From the NCBI RefSeq assembly GCF_000720765.1, contig NZ_JODC01000005.1:62001-126000 (forward strand): DNA of 64,000 nucleotides, written 5' to 3'. This document shows positions 26,089 to 34,894 of the stretch, piece by piece. The position numbers and the translations under genes are program-made. The notes below the pieces were generated by a model, which did no database searches, was not told the DNA's origin, and saw only the letters and a program-made list of their open reading frames with translations. The DNA is from Streptomyces sp. NRRL S-646. Lineage in GTDB: Bacteria; Actinomycetota; Actinomycetes; Streptomycetales; Streptomycetaceae. Within the stretch, counting starts at the first letter, position 1. Every line of letters begins with the position of its first letter.

Positions 26089-26547
26089 ATGGCGATCCAG
26101 GTCGGCGACAAGGCCCCCGACTTCGAGCTCAAGGACAACCACGGCGCCACCGTGAAGCTCTCCGAGTTCCGTGGCAGCAAGAACGTGGTCCTGCTCTTCT
26201 ACCCCTTCGCCTTCACCGGTGTGTGCACCGGCGAGCTGTGCGAGGTGCGGGACAACCTGCCGCAGTTCTCCGACCGCGACACCCAGGTGCTCGCCGTCTC
26301 CAACGACTCCATCCACACCCTGCGCGTCTTCGCCGAGCAGGAGGGCCTGGAGTACCCGCTGCTGAGCGACTTCTGGCCGCACGGCGAGGTCTCCCGCGCC
26401 TACGGCGTCTTCGCCGAGGACAAGGGCTGCGCGGTGCGCGGCACCTTCGTCATCGACAAGGAGGGTGTGGTGCGCTGGACCGTCGTCAACGCACTGCCGG
26501 ACGCCCGCGACCTGAGCGAGTACGTGAAGGCGCTCGACACCCTGTGA
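26089..26547 (+). CDS. AhpE-like peroxiredoxin
   Basis: The 152-residue protein starts at ATG 26089 ([20 protein letters not shown]). The peroxidatic Cys is in [19 protein letters not shown], with a second Cys three residues later as in AhpE/BCP enzymes. The conserved Trp-containing [20 protein letters not shown] follows, and then [20 protein letters not shown]. It reduces peroxides and peroxynitrite in the cytoplasm using a thiol donor, in actinobacteria possibly mycoredoxin or mycothiol. The position after aceE and DUF3052 matches the mycobacterial ahpE locus. Confidence 0.92.
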   Translation: MAIQVGDKAPDFELKDNHGATVKLSEFRGSKNVVLLFYPFAFTGVCTGELCEVRDNLPQFSDRDTQVLAVSNDSIHTLRVFAEQEGLEYPLLSDFWPHGEVSRAYGVFAEDKGCAVRGTFVIDKEGVVRWTVVNALPDARDLSEYVKALDTL

Positions 26548-26660
26548 TTCTTCGGCTCCAAGCCATGCGTGGGGCGGGAACCCGTCACTAGGATCGAGTC
26601 GTTGATCCGGTATCAAACGCACGGCGGGGCTCCCCGCCCCTGGACACCAATGGAGGACTC

Positions 26661-27236
26661 GTGGGAGTCAGCCTCAGCAAGGGCGGCAACGTATCGCTGA
26701 CCAAGGAGGCCCCGGGCCTGACCGCGGTCATCGTCGGTCTGGGGTGGGACGTCCGCACCACGACCGGTACCGACTTCGACCTGGACGCCAGCGCACTGCT
26801 GCTGAACGCCTCGGGCAAGGTCGGCAGCGACGCCAACTTCGTCTTCTTCAACAACCTCAAGAGCCCGGACGGCTCGGTCGAGCACACCGGCGACAACATC
26901 ACCGGTGAGGGCGAGGGCGACGACGAGCAGATCAAGATCAACCTCGCGGCCGTCCCGGCCGACGTCGAGAAGATCGTGTTCCCGGTCTCCATCTACGACG
27001 CCGAGAACCGCCAGCAGTCGTTCGGCCAGGTGCGCAACGCGTTCATCCGCGTGGTGAACCAGGCGGGCGAGGCGGAGATCGCACGCTACGACCTCTCCGA
27101 GGACGCCTCGACGGAGACCGCCATGGTCTTCGGCGAGCTGTACCGGCACGGTGCGGAGTGGAAGTTCCGCGCCATCGGCCAGGGCTACGCCTCGGGCCTG
27201 CGCGGCATCGCGCAGGACTTCGGCGTGAACGTCTGA
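26661..27236 (+). CDS. TerD family protein (first of two tandem paralogues)
   Basis: The 191-residue protein is a single TerD domain from end to end: [20 protein letters not shown], then [20 protein letters not shown], then the acidic loop [13 protein letters not shown] and C-terminal [20 protein letters not shown]. The two acidic loops (DLDAS and GEGDDE) are the known calcium-binding sites of the fold. TerD proteins act in metal-linked stress responses; in S. coelicolor a TerD gene at the equivalent locus (SCO2368, recalled as tdd8) affects calcium homeostasis. The start is GTG with GGAGG upstream. It is 103 bp before the second copy. Confidence 0.95.
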   Translation: MGVSLSKGGNVSLTKEAPGLTAVIVGLGWDVRTTTGTDFDLDASALLLNASGKVGSDANFVFFNNLKSPDGSVEHTGDNITGEGEGDDEQIKINLAAVPADVEKIVFPVSIYDAENRQQSFGQVRNAFIRVVNQAGEAEIARYDLSEDASTETAMVFGELYRHGAEWKFRAIGQGYASGLRGIAQDFGVNV

Positions 27237-27339
27237 GATCCGTCAACGGGTCTCGAACCGTCCGGCGCTGCACCGTTTGCGTGCGGCGCCGGACGCGCAG
27301 GACAACCAAAGAAGCAACATCTCGGGGAGGACCAGCATC

Positions 27340-27918
27340 ATGGGCGTCACGCTCGCCAAGGGGGGCAATGTCTCCCTGTCCAAGGCCGCACCCAACCTGA
27401 CCCAGGTGATGATCGGGCTCGGCTGGGACGCGCGCTCCACCACCGGGGCCCCGTTCGACCTCGACGCCAGCGCCCTGCTGTGCGGCGCCGGCAACCGGGT
27501 CCTGGGGGACGAGTACTTCGTCTTCTACAACCAGCTCAAGAGCCCGGAGGGCTCGGTGGAGCACACGGGCGACAACCTCACCGGTGAGGGCGAGGGCGAC
27601 GACGAGTCGATCCTGGTCGACCTGGGCCAGGTGCCCGCCCACTGCGAAAAGATCGTCTTTCCGGTCTCGATCCACATGGCCGACGAGCGCGCCCAGACCT
27701 TCGGACAGGTGAGCAACGCCTTCATCCGCGTCGTCAACCAGGCCGACGGCCAGGAGCTCGCGCGCTACGACCTCAGCGAGGACGCCTCCACCGAAACCGC
27801 GATGATCTTCGGTGAGCTCTACCGCTACCAGGGCGAATGGAAGTTCCGGGCGGTGGGACAGGGGTACGCGTCCGGGCTGCGTGGCATCGCTCTAGACTTC
27901 GGAGTCAACGTTTCGTAA
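27340..27918 (+). CDS. TerD family protein (second tandem paralogue)
   Basis: The 192-residue protein is a close paralogue of the preceding gene, with the same landmarks: [42 protein letters not shown] and [20 protein letters not shown]. It has two Cys residues (LLCGAG and AHCEKIV) that the first copy lacks. Calcium-site residues are intact. The start is ATG 27340 with GGGGAGGA upstream. It leads directly into the TerC-like membrane protein gene 52 bp downstream, so the three probably form one transcription unit ending at the terminator at 29202. Confidence 0.95.
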   Translation: MGVTLAKGGNVSLSKAAPNLTQVMIGLGWDARSTTGAPFDLDASALLCGAGNRVLGDEYFVFYNQLKSPEGSVEHTGDNLTGEGEGDDESILVDLGQVPAHCEKIVFPVSIHMADERAQTFGQVSNAFIRVVNQADGQELARYDLSEDASTETAMIFGELYRYQGEWKFRAVGQGYASGLRGIALDFGVNVS

Positions 27919-27970
27919 AGGCGAGTACGGCGCGGGGGAGAGACCCGTACCGATACGGATTGGGTAGCCA

Positions 27971-29119
27971 GTGCTTCTGAAAACCTTCGGCTGGTCGTTC
28001 GCGATTACCGCGGTCGGCCTGGCCGTCGCCGTCCTCTACGGGGGGTGGGAGGCCTTCGGCATCGTGGCGATCCTCTCCATCCTCGAGATCTCGCTGTCGT
28101 TCGACAACGCGGTGGTCAACGCCGGAATCCTGAAGAAGATGAACGCCTTCTGGCAGAAGATCTTCCTCACGGTCGGCGTCCTCATCGCGGTCTTCGGCAT
28201 GAGGCTGGTCTTCCCGGTCGTCATCGTCGCGGTCACCGCCAAAAAGAGCCCCATCGACGCCGTCAACCTGGCCCTGACCGACAAGGACCAGTACCAGCAG
28301 CTCGTCACCGACGCCCACCCGGCGATCGCCGCCTTCGGTGGCATGTTCCTTCTGATGATCTTCCTCGACTTCATCTTCGAGGACCGGGACATCCAGTGGC
28401 TGCGCTGGATCGAGCGCCCGCTGGCCAAGCTCGGCAAGGTCGACATGCTGGCGGTGTGCATCGCCCTCATCGTCCTGCTGATCACCTCGTTCACCTTCGC
28501 CACCCACGCCCACCAGCACGGCGGCGCGCACGCCGACAAGGCGCAGACGGTGCTGATCTCCGGCATCGCCGGCCTGATCACGTACATGGTCGTCGGCGGA
28601 CTCTCCGGCTACTTCGAGGACAAGCTCGAGGAAGAGGAGGAGCGGGAGCACGAGGAGGAGGAAGAGGCCGCGCGCACCGGCAAGAAGCGCTCGGCGGTCG
28701 TCCTCGCCGGCCAGGCCGCGTTCTTCATGTTCCTCTACCTCGAGGTCCTGGACGCGTCCTTCTCCTTCGACGGTGTGATCGGCGCGTTCGCCATCACCAA
28801 CGACATCGTGCTGATGGCGCTGGGTCTCGGCATCGGCGCCATGTACGTCCGGTCGCTGACCGTGTACCTGGTCCGCCAGGGCACCCTCGACGACTACGTC
28901 TACCTGGAGCACGGCGCGCACTACGCGATCGGTGCGCTGGCCGTGATCCTCATGGTCACCATCCAGTACCAGATCAACGAGGTCATCACCGGCCTCGTCG
29001 GTGTCGTCCTGATCGCCTGGTCCTTCTGGTCCTCGGTGCGCCGCAACAAGGCGCTCGCGGAAGCCGAGGGAAAAGCGACGGGCTCGGACGAGAAGACTGA
29101 GATCTCGTCCGGGGTGTGA
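27971..29119 (+). CDS. DUF475 (TerC-like) integral membrane protein
   Basis: The 382-residue protein has about nine membrane helices. The TerC-type motif is present twice: SLSFDNAVVNAGILKKM near residue 40 and ASFSFDGVIGAFAITNDIVL near residue 260, each with the conserved Asp pair of the family. A charged cytoplasmic loop between the halves is almost pure Glu/Arg (DKLEEEEEREHEEEEEAART). TerC-like proteins are proposed metal (often Mn2+) transporters that work with TerD. The start is GTG. Its position after two terD genes supports a metal-handling complex at the membrane. Confidence 0.92.
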   Translation: MLLKTFGWSFAITAVGLAVAVLYGGWEAFGIVAILSILEISLSFDNAVVNAGILKKMNAFWQKIFLTVGVLIAVFGMRLVFPVVIVAVTAKKSPIDAVNLALTDKDQYQQLVTDAHPAIAAFGGMFLLMIFLDFIFEDRDIQWLRWIERPLAKLGKVDMLAVCIALIVLLITSFTFATHAHQHGGAHADKAQTVLISGIAGLITYMVVGGLSGYFEDKLEEEEEREHEEEEEAARTGKKRSAVVLAGQAAFFMFLYLEVLDASFSFDGVIGAFAITNDIVLMALGLGIGAMYVRSLTVYLVRQGTLDDYVYLEHGAHYAIGALAVILMVTIQYQINEVITGLVGVVLIAWSFWSSVRRNKALAEAEGKATGSDEKTEISSGV

Positions 29120-29201
29120 CGCACCTGCGGGTGAGAGCCTGTGTGCCAGGCGTCGCGCGCCCGGCCGGGGATATGACGCAGGCTCTGAGGGAACGCTCTG
29201 T

Positions 29202-29238
29202 GCGGGGCGGCCGGCCACCGGCCGCCCCGCCGGTTTTT
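29202..29238 (+). terminator. Strong intrinsic terminator of the terD-terD-DUF475 unit
   Basis: A perfect 13-bp GC-rich stem (29202-29214 with 29218-29230), a 3-nt loop CCA, and then CGG-TTTTT make a textbook rho-independent terminator, 83 bp after the DUF475 stop. Confidence 0.92.
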
Positions 29239-29285
29239 CAAGTGAAGCCGGGTCCAGCGGGACCCGGGCGAATCTGGGGGCGGGA

Positions 29286-30023
29286 ATGGGCTTCTTGGAC
29301 GGACTCTGGCGCGGACGCGAGGCCGACTTCGACTCGGGCAGCGCGGCCACCAACTCCATCGAGCTGACCAAACGGCACCACCAGGTCTCCCTCACCAAGC
29401 AGGGCGCCGCCACCGGGCATCTGCGCGTCAATCTGAGCTGGCGGATGCGGACGTCCGACATCGGCGGCTCGCAGCGGGAGTCCCTGTTCCGACACCCCTT
29501 CAAGGCGCTCAAGCCCGCGGAGGTCATGGGGCACGGCCAGAGCATGGTCAACGTCGACCTCGACCTGGCGTGCCTCTACGAGCTCCAGGACGGCACGAAG
29601 GGCGTGGTGCAGCCGCTCGGCAACTACCTCGGGGACGTCAATGCGCCGCCGTACGTCAAGCTCAGCGGCGACGACCGGTTCGGGTCGGCGTCCGGCGAGA
29701 CGATGTACGTCAACCTCGACCACCGGGACGAGATCAAGCGGCTGCTGGTGTTCGTGTACATCTACGACCAGACGCCGGCGTTCGACCGTACGCACGCGAT
29801 AGTCACGCTGTATCCCAGCAATGGGCCCCGGATCGAGATCCATCTTGATGAGCGGCATCCCCAGGCTCGGTCGTGTGCGGTGGTGATGATCGAGAACGTG
29901 AAGGGGGAGCTGGTGGTGCGGCGTGAGGTGAAGTTCGTGTACGGGTTCCAGGCGGAGCTGGATCGGTTGTACGGGTGGGGGTTGCAGTGGGGGCGGGGGT
30001 ACAAGTCCACGGTGGAGCGGTAG
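29286..30023 (+). CDS. TerA-like protein (TerD superfamily, tellurium-resistance type)
   Basis: The 245-residue protein starts with a short leader (MGFLDGLWRGREADFDSGSA) followed by a degenerate TerD-like domain: IELTKRHHQVSLTKQG, VNVDLDLACLYELQDGTKGV, LSGDDRFGSASGETMYVNLD and LVFVYIYDQTPAFDRTHAIV. The C-terminus is WGLQWGRGYKSTVER. This layout, with an extended TerD fold and a Ca-loop variant, matches the TerA-like proteins of Ter operons. It follows the terminator, so it likely has its own promoter in the 47-bp gap. The 3' third has unusually G-rich codon choice. Confidence 0.82.
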   Translation: MGFLDGLWRGREADFDSGSAATNSIELTKRHHQVSLTKQGAATGHLRVNLSWRMRTSDIGGSQRESLFRHPFKALKPAEVMGHGQSMVNVDLDLACLYELQDGTKGVVQPLGNYLGDVNAPPYVKLSGDDRFGSASGETMYVNLDHRDEIKRLLVFVYIYDQTPAFDRTHAIVTLYPSNGPRIEIHLDERHPQARSCAVVMIENVKGELVVRREVKFVYGFQAELDRLYGWGLQWGRGYKSTVER

Positions 30024-30062
30024 CACTGGACGCCGGTCTTGGCCGGGGCGCCTGAGAATCCG

Positions 30063-30851
30063 CTAACGCCCGATGAATTGCGGGCCCTGCGGCGGCAGAC
30101 GGAAGTCCGGGTTCGGGGCCGGGACCGTCACCGGAGGCGGATAGCCGTAGCCGGACGGGGCTGCCGCTGTGGGCTGGGGGTAGCCGTAGGCGGGTTGGGT
30201 CGTGGGGGGCTGCTGCGGGTAGCCGTAGGCCGGCTGCGTGGGGACCGCCGTGGGCTGCTCCGGGGGGAGGGGCTGGGAGACCTCGGGGGCCGGGTCCTCG
30301 GTGGCCTCCGACTCGTCCACCGAGATGCCGAACTCCGTGGCCAGGCCCTTCAGACCGTCCGAGTAGCCCTCGCCCAGGGCGCGGAACTTCCAGAGCTCGT
30401 CACGGCGGTACAACTCGCCGCAGATCAGGGCGGTCTCCTTGCCCGTCTGGGGCTTGATGTCGAAGAGGATCAGCGGCTCGTCGGCCGCGCTCGTCGCGTC
30501 GTACAGCAGGATGCGCAGCCCCTGTACGCGGTCGAAGGTGACGTCGTCCGCCGAAGCGACCAGGAGAATCCGGCTGACGTCGGCCTCGACTCCGGCCAGA
30601 TCTGTCTGGATCGTGTCGGTGAGGCCGTCGGCGACCCGTTTCTTGCCGAGCCACCTCGCCTTCCCGGAGGGGTGCCGGGGCTGGTTGTAGAAGACGAAGT
30701 CCTCGTCGGAGCGCACACGACCGTCGGGGCCGAGGAGCAGCGCCGAGGCGTCGACGTCCGGGACCCCCTGCCCGGGCGTCCAGCGCAGCACGGCGCGCAC
30801 CGTGGTGGCCTCGAGCGGGACGTTCGACCCCTTCAGCATCGCGTGCGTCAT
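30063..30851 (-). CDS. TerD family protein with Pro/Gln/Tyr-rich C-terminal tail
   Basis: The 262-residue protein has a TerD domain at about 5-180 ([75 protein letters not shown]). Its acidic calcium loop is shorter than in the two upstream copies (LADGL in place of GEGDDE), so calcium binding may be weaker. The remaining 80 residues are low complexity, with two copies of QPAYGYPQ. Such tails are common on Ter-system proteins and may mediate self-association. It is divergent from the aldolase operon; the real start may be Met5. Confidence 0.9.
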   Translation of the reverse strand: MTHAMLKGSNVPLEATTVRAVLRWTPGQGVPDVDASALLLGPDGRVRSDEDFVFYNQPRHPSGKARWLGKKRVADGLTDTIQTDLAGVEADVSRILLVASADDVTFDRVQGLRILLYDATSAADEPLILFDIKPQTGKETALICGELYRRDELWKFRALGEGYSDGLKGLATEFGISVDESEATEDPAPEVSQPLPPEQPTAVPTQPAYGYPQQPPTTQPAYGYPQPTAAAPSGYGYPPPVTVPAPNPDFRLPPQGPQFIGR

Positions 30852-30980
30852 GCGGTCATCCTGCCCTCTCGGTCCTGATCACGACAACGCGGGGGTGGGG
30901 GACCCGCGACTGTGCCGACGGAGCGTCGAATCGCCGTCGACATGGCCGAGTTACCAGAAATTCATGCCCTGCGGGAACCT

Positions 30981-31022
30981 TTGACACGACTCTCTACGTA
31001 CTATTACCGGCCACCTATTACT
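30981..31022 (+). promoter_or_regulatory. Probable promoter of the aldolase-PRTase-HAD operon
   Basis: A perfect TTGACA (30981-30986) is followed by an AT-rich stretch (TACGTACTATTACC and CTATTACTG) that stands out in this GC-rich sequence. A TATTAC-like -10 could be at 31002 (15-bp spacer), which is short. It lies 38-79 bp before the aldolase ATG in the 208-bp divergent region. Confidence 0.5.
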
Positions 31023-31059
31023 GAATCCATAGCCTTATCGGGCGTCACGGGGGAGTTCT

Positions 31060-32226
31060 ATGCGTCATTTCGGGCACATCGCCCCGGAGGTGCGGCAGCG
31101 CCTCTTCCATCAGGAGCCGTGCGAGTTCGACACGGGCTCACCGGCCCGGGTGCTCTCCGCGGCCCTGGGCGCCACGCTCTACAGTCCGGCCACGCGGCCG
31201 CGGCTTGCCGACGACATCGTCAAGCAGGCCGGACTCGGCGTGGTCTCGATGGTGCTGTGCCTGGAGGACTCGATCGACGACGCGGACGTGGTGGCGGGGG
31301 AGGAGAACCTCGTCCGTCAGTTCGCCGACCTGGCCGGGCGGGACGGAACCGAGCTGCCGCTGCTGTTCGTCCGGGTCCGCACGCCCGAGCAGATCCCCGA
31401 CCTCGTTCAGCGACTCGGGGCGAGCGTGCGGCTGCTGTCCGGATTCGTGCTCCCCAAGTTCACCGAGGAGCGCGGGATCCCCTTCCTGGAGGCCCTGGCG
31501 AGCGCCGAGGCCGCGAGCGGGCACCGGCTGTTCGCCATGCCGGTGCTGGAGTCGCCCGAGCTGCTCTACCGCGAGTCGCGGGTGGAGAGCCTGGAGGGCA
31601 TCGCCCGCGCCGTCGACAAGTACCGCGACCGCGTGCTCGCACTGCGCCTGGGTGTGACCGACTTCTGCTCCTCGTACGGCCTGCGCCGGGCCCCCGACAT
31701 GACGGCGTACGACGTCCATGTCGTCGCCTCCGTGATCTCCGACGTGGTGAACCTGCTGGGGCGGGCCGACGGCACCGGGTTCACGGTGACCGGGCCGGTG
31801 TGGGAGTACTTCCGGGTCCCCGAGCGCATGTTCAAGCCGATGCTGCGGACCAGCCCGTTCCTCGAGGGGCAGGCCGTGGAGCTGCGCGAGAAACTGATTG
31901 AGCACGCCATGGACGGGCTGTTGCGGGAGATCTCCCTGGACCAGGCCAACGGCCTGCTGGGCAAGACCTGCATCCACCCCTCCCACGTACTGCCCGTACA
32001 CGCACTGTCCGTGGTCAGTCACGAAGAGTTCGGCGACGCCGCGGACATCCTGCGGCCCGAGCGGGGCGGCGGGGGTGTACTGAGGTCGGCGTACACCAAC
32101 AAGATGAACGAGGTGAAGCCGCACCGTGCATGGGCCGAGCGGACCATGCTGCGGGCCGAGGTGTTCGGCGTCGCCCGCGAGGACGTCAGCTTTGTGGATC
32201 TGCTCGCCGCGGGCATTCCCGGCTGA
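31060..32226 (+). CDS. HpcH/HpaI aldolase / citrate lyase beta (CitE-like) family protein, Ter-associated
   Basis: The 388-residue protein has the CitE-like TIM barrel. Motifs are GATLYSPATRPRLADDI, the metal/carboxylate-binding segment VSMVLCLEDSIDDADV, VRVRTPEQIPDLVQRL, and FAMPVLESPELLYRES, with the metal-binding Glu and Asp (LRLGVTDFCSSYG). It is longer than CitE itself, as usual for Ter-associated versions. It probably makes or cleaves a C-C bond in synthesis of the proposed nucleoside-like metabolite. It is first of a three-gene operon: the gap to the PRTase fusion is 40 bp. Confidence 0.9.
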   Translation: MRHFGHIAPEVRQRLFHQEPCEFDTGSPARVLSAALGATLYSPATRPRLADDIVKQAGLGVVSMVLCLEDSIDDADVVAGEENLVRQFADLAGRDGTELPLLFVRVRTPEQIPDLVQRLGASVRLLSGFVLPKFTEERGIPFLEALASAEAASGHRLFAMPVLESPELLYRESRVESLEGIARAVDKYRDRVLALRLGVTDFCSSYGLRRAPDMTAYDVHVVASVISDVVNLLGRADGTGFTVTGPVWEYFRVPERMFKPMLRTSPFLEGQAVELREKLIEHAMDGLLREISLDQANGLLGKTCIHPSHVLPVHALSVVSHEEFGDAADILRPERGGGGVLRSAYTNKMNEVKPHRAWAERTMLRAEVFGVAREDVSFVDLLAAGIPG

Positions 32227-32266
32227 GCCGCACTGTCTAGATATCTAGGGGCAAGCGATCAACGCA

Positions 32267-34894
32267 GTGAACAACCCGGTCTGGTCCGGCACATGGGTCG
32301 CCGAGCGGCTCGGTGTCGAACTCGTGGGCGACGACAAGCTGACCGACCTGCTGGGGCTGGCCCTGCGGCGCAATCCCAAGCGGGCGCATCTGCTGGTCTC
32401 CAACGTGCTCGGCAAGCATGTGCCGCAGTCGCCGTCCGTGGTGTACGGGTACGGGTTCGCACTCGGCCGCCGGGTGCGGGAGCTCCTGGGCGCGGAGGAG
32501 GCCGCCCGGGCGGTCGTCCTCGGGTACGCGGAGACGGCGACGGGTCTTGGCCATTCGGTCGCCGACGGTGTGGGGCTCTCCCCGTATCTGCACTCCACGC
32601 GGCGCCCGGTCGCCTCGGTCGCCCCGGCGGGCGGCTTCGAGGAGTCGCACTCGCATGCCACCTCGCACCTGTTGCTGCCGGAGGATCCGGCGTTGCTGGT
32701 GGGGGACGGGCCGTTGGTGCTGGTCGACGACGAGTTCTCGACGGGCAATACGGTCCTGAACACCATCCGGGACCTTCACGGGCGGTATCCGCGGCGGCGG
32801 TATGTGGTGGTGGCACTGGTCGACATGCGGTCGGCGGCGGATCTGGGGCGGCTGGAGGGCTTTGCGCGGGAGATCGGCGCGAGGGTCGACCTGGTGGCGG
32901 CCGCTTCCGGGACGGTGCGGTTGCCTCACGGCGTGCTGGAGAGGGGGCAGGCGTTGGTGGCGCGGTACGAGGCGGAGAGTGCCGCGGCGGGTAGTTCGTC
33001 GGCTGCGGGTTCGTCGTGGCCGGTCGCGCCCCGCGGCGGAGCCGCAAGTCGAAACAGTCCCGCGCCCCTGAAGGAGGGCGGTGCCACTGAAGCCGACCTG
33101 AGCAGCACCCCCTCAGGGGCGCGGGGAACTGCGCGACAAGCCCCCACCGACCTGCACCCGGAAGACGACCTCACCCGGCAGACGCGACCCCGCGGCCACA
33201 TCTCCCGCGTAGACCTCTGCTGGCCCCGCGGCCTCCCCGACGGGGGCCGTCACGGCTTCACGCCGGCCCACCGCGCCCGCCTCGAAAACGCACTGCCCGC
33301 GATGGCGGCCCGCCTCGCAGAGGCACTCCCCCCGGACGCGCACCGCGTACTGATCCTCGGCTTCGAGGAGCTGATGTACACGCCCCTCAGGCTCGCCCGC
33401 GAGCTGGAGCAGGTCGCCGACGCCGAGGTGCGGTACTCCACGACCACCCGCTCACCCGTCCTCGCGGTCGACGACCCCGGTTACGCAATACGCAGCCGCA
33501 TGGTCTTCCCCGCCCACGACGACCCGGCCGACGGCCCCGGCGAGCGCTACGCCTACAACGTGGCCGGTGCCGGCTTCGACGCGGTGGTCGCCGTGGTCGA
33601 CTCGGCCGCCGACACCCCCGAACTGCATGCGCCGGACGGCCTGTTGGCCCAGCTGGCCGCCCACGCCCCGCACGTTCTGCTGGCGGTCGTGCCCTCCTAC
33701 GTGCCAGAGCCCCTGTACGTTCCCGAAAGGCCCTCCATGCTGCCCGAGCCCCTCCGCGGCCCCGCCTTCTCCTCGTATCCGCCCGAGGAGGTCGGCTGGC
33801 TGCTGCAGGACCTCTCGGACGTGACGCTGGAGGCGCCGACCGAGGAGCGGGAGGAGGCCATCCAGAGCGGCGGTGCGCACTACGCGGAGTCGCTGCCGGT
33901 GGAGTACCAGCCGAGCGAGCAGTACCAGGAGCTGTTCCACACGGCGCTGGAGGAGTCCGCGGCGCGTCTCGCCCTGGCGGTCGGCGCGGTTACGGAGATC
34001 GTGCTCGCCGAGCGGTCCCCGCGGCCGGTGCTCGTCTCGCTGGCCCGTGCCGGCACCCCGGTCGGCGTGCTGATGCGCCGCTGGGCCCAGTTCCGACACG
34101 GACTCGACCTTCCCCACTACGCCGTCTCGATCGTCCGCGGCCGCGGTATCGACGCCAACGCGCTGCGCTGGCTGGCCGCCCACCACGACCCGTCCGACGT
34201 CGTCTTCGTCGACGGCTGGACCGGCAAGGGCGCCATCACCCGCGAACTCGCCGACGCCATCGAGGAGTTCGAGGCCTCCGACGGCATCACCGGCTTCGAC
34301 CCGGAGATCGCGGTGCTGGCCGACCCGGGCTCGTGCGTGCGGACGTACGGCACCCGGGAGGACTTCCTCATACCCTCCGCCTGCCTCAACTCGACCGTCT
34401 CGGGCCTGATTTCGCGGACGGTGCTGCGCGCGGACCTGGTCGGCCCGCACGACTTCCATGGCGCCAAGTTCTACCGCGAACTCGCCGGCACCGATGTCTC
34501 GGTGGCCTTCCTGGACGCCGTAGCCGCCCGTTTCCCGGAGGTCGCGGACGCCGTCAGCACGCAGGTCAAGGAACTGCTGTCCGGCGACCGCGAGCCGACC
34601 TGGGAGGGCTGGGCGGCCGTCGAACGGATCAGCGAGGAGTACGGCATCCACGACGTGAACCTCGTCAAGCCCGGCGTCGGCGAGACGACGCGCGTGCTGC
34701 TGCGCCGGGTGCCCTGGAAGATCCTTGCGAAGGCCGGGGCGGGCGCCGACCTGGACCACGTCCGGCTGCTGGCCGAGCAGAGAGGAGTGCCGGTGGAAGA
34801 GGTGGCCGAACTGCCTTACACCTGTGTGGGGTTGATCCACCCCAAGTACACGCGGGGCGCCACGGGCGCCGACGGCAGGGCGGTGGCGGTCTGA
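32267..34894 (+). CDS. Four-module fusion: PRTase + TRSP + StiP-type PRTase + PELOTA RNA-binding domain
   Basis: The 875-residue protein reads as four modules. Residues 1-240 are a phosphoribosyltransferase with the PRPP loop LVLVDDEFSTGNT (Asp154, Asp155). A 50-residue low-complexity linker follows, encoded by dispersed-repeat DNA. Residues 300-470 are the TRSP domain, with its name motif TRSP at 394-397. Residues 500-770 are a StiP-like PRTase (FSSYPPEEVGWLLQDL, YAESLPVEYQPS, VVFVDGWTGKGAITREL with Asp649). Residues 790-870 are PELOTA-like (RVLLRRVPWKILAKAG, EVAELPYTCVGLIHPKY). In many genomes the two halves are separate genes. It likely builds a ribosyl metabolite. The start is GTG; its TGA overlaps the next ATG. 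Confidence 0.9.
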   Translation: MNNPVWSGTWVAERLGVELVGDDKLTDLLGLALRRNPKRAHLLVSNVLGKHVPQSPSVVYGYGFALGRRVRELLGAEEAARAVVLGYAETATGLGHSVADGVGLSPYLHSTRRPVASVAPAGGFEESHSHATSHLLLPEDPALLVGDGPLVLVDDEFSTGNTVLNTIRDLHGRYPRRRYVVVALVDMRSAADLGRLEGFAREIGARVDLVAAASGTVRLPHGVLERGQALVARYEAESAAAGSSSAAGSSWPVAPRGGAASRNSPAPLKEGGATEADLSSTPSGARGTARQAPTDLHPEDDLTRQTRPRGHISRVDLCWPRGLPDGGRHGFTPAHRARLENALPAMAARLAEALPPDAHRVLILGFEELMYTPLRLARELEQVADAEVRYSTTTRSPVLAVDDPGYAIRSRMVFPAHDDPADGPGERYAYNVAGAGFDAVVAVVDSAADTPELHAPDGLLAQLAAHAPHVLLAVVPSYVPEPLYVPERPSMLPEPLRGPAFSSYPPEEVGWLLQDLSDVTLEAPTEEREEAIQSGGAHYAESLPVEYQPSEQYQELFHTALEESAARLALAVGAVTEIVLAERSPRPVLVSLARAGTPVGVLMRRWAQFRHGLDLPHYAVSIVRGRGIDANALRWLAAHHDPSDVVFVDGWTGKGAITRELADAIEEFEASDGITGFDPEIAVLADPGSCVRTYGTREDFLIPSACLNSTVSGLISRTVLRADLVGPHDFHGAKFYRELAGTDVSVAFLDAVAARFPEVADAVSTQVKELLSGDREPTWEGWAAVERISEEYGIHDVNLVKPGVGETTRVLLRRVPWKILAKAGAGADLDHVRLLAEQRGVPVEEVAELPYTCVGLIHPKYTRGATGADGRAVAV
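33000..33149 (+). repeat. Two family A repeat fragments, head to head, inside the PRTase fusion gene
   Basis: GCTGCGGGTTCGTCGTGGCC, then GGTCGCGCCCCGCGGCGGAG, to GCGCCCCTGAAGGAGGGCG (33000-33078) matches the forward element at 43995-44125. CCCCTCAGGGGCGCGGGGAA followed by CTGCGCGACAAGCCCCCACC (33105-33149) is the inverted form seen at 7520 and 58950. Both are read in frame as residues about 245-295, between two enzyme domains. Confidence 0.75.

Noticed and set aside
26661..27918. The two TerD genes as one split or frameshifted gene
   Set aside because: Each has its own RBS, start and full-length domain, and the two differ throughout, so they are paralogues from an old duplication.
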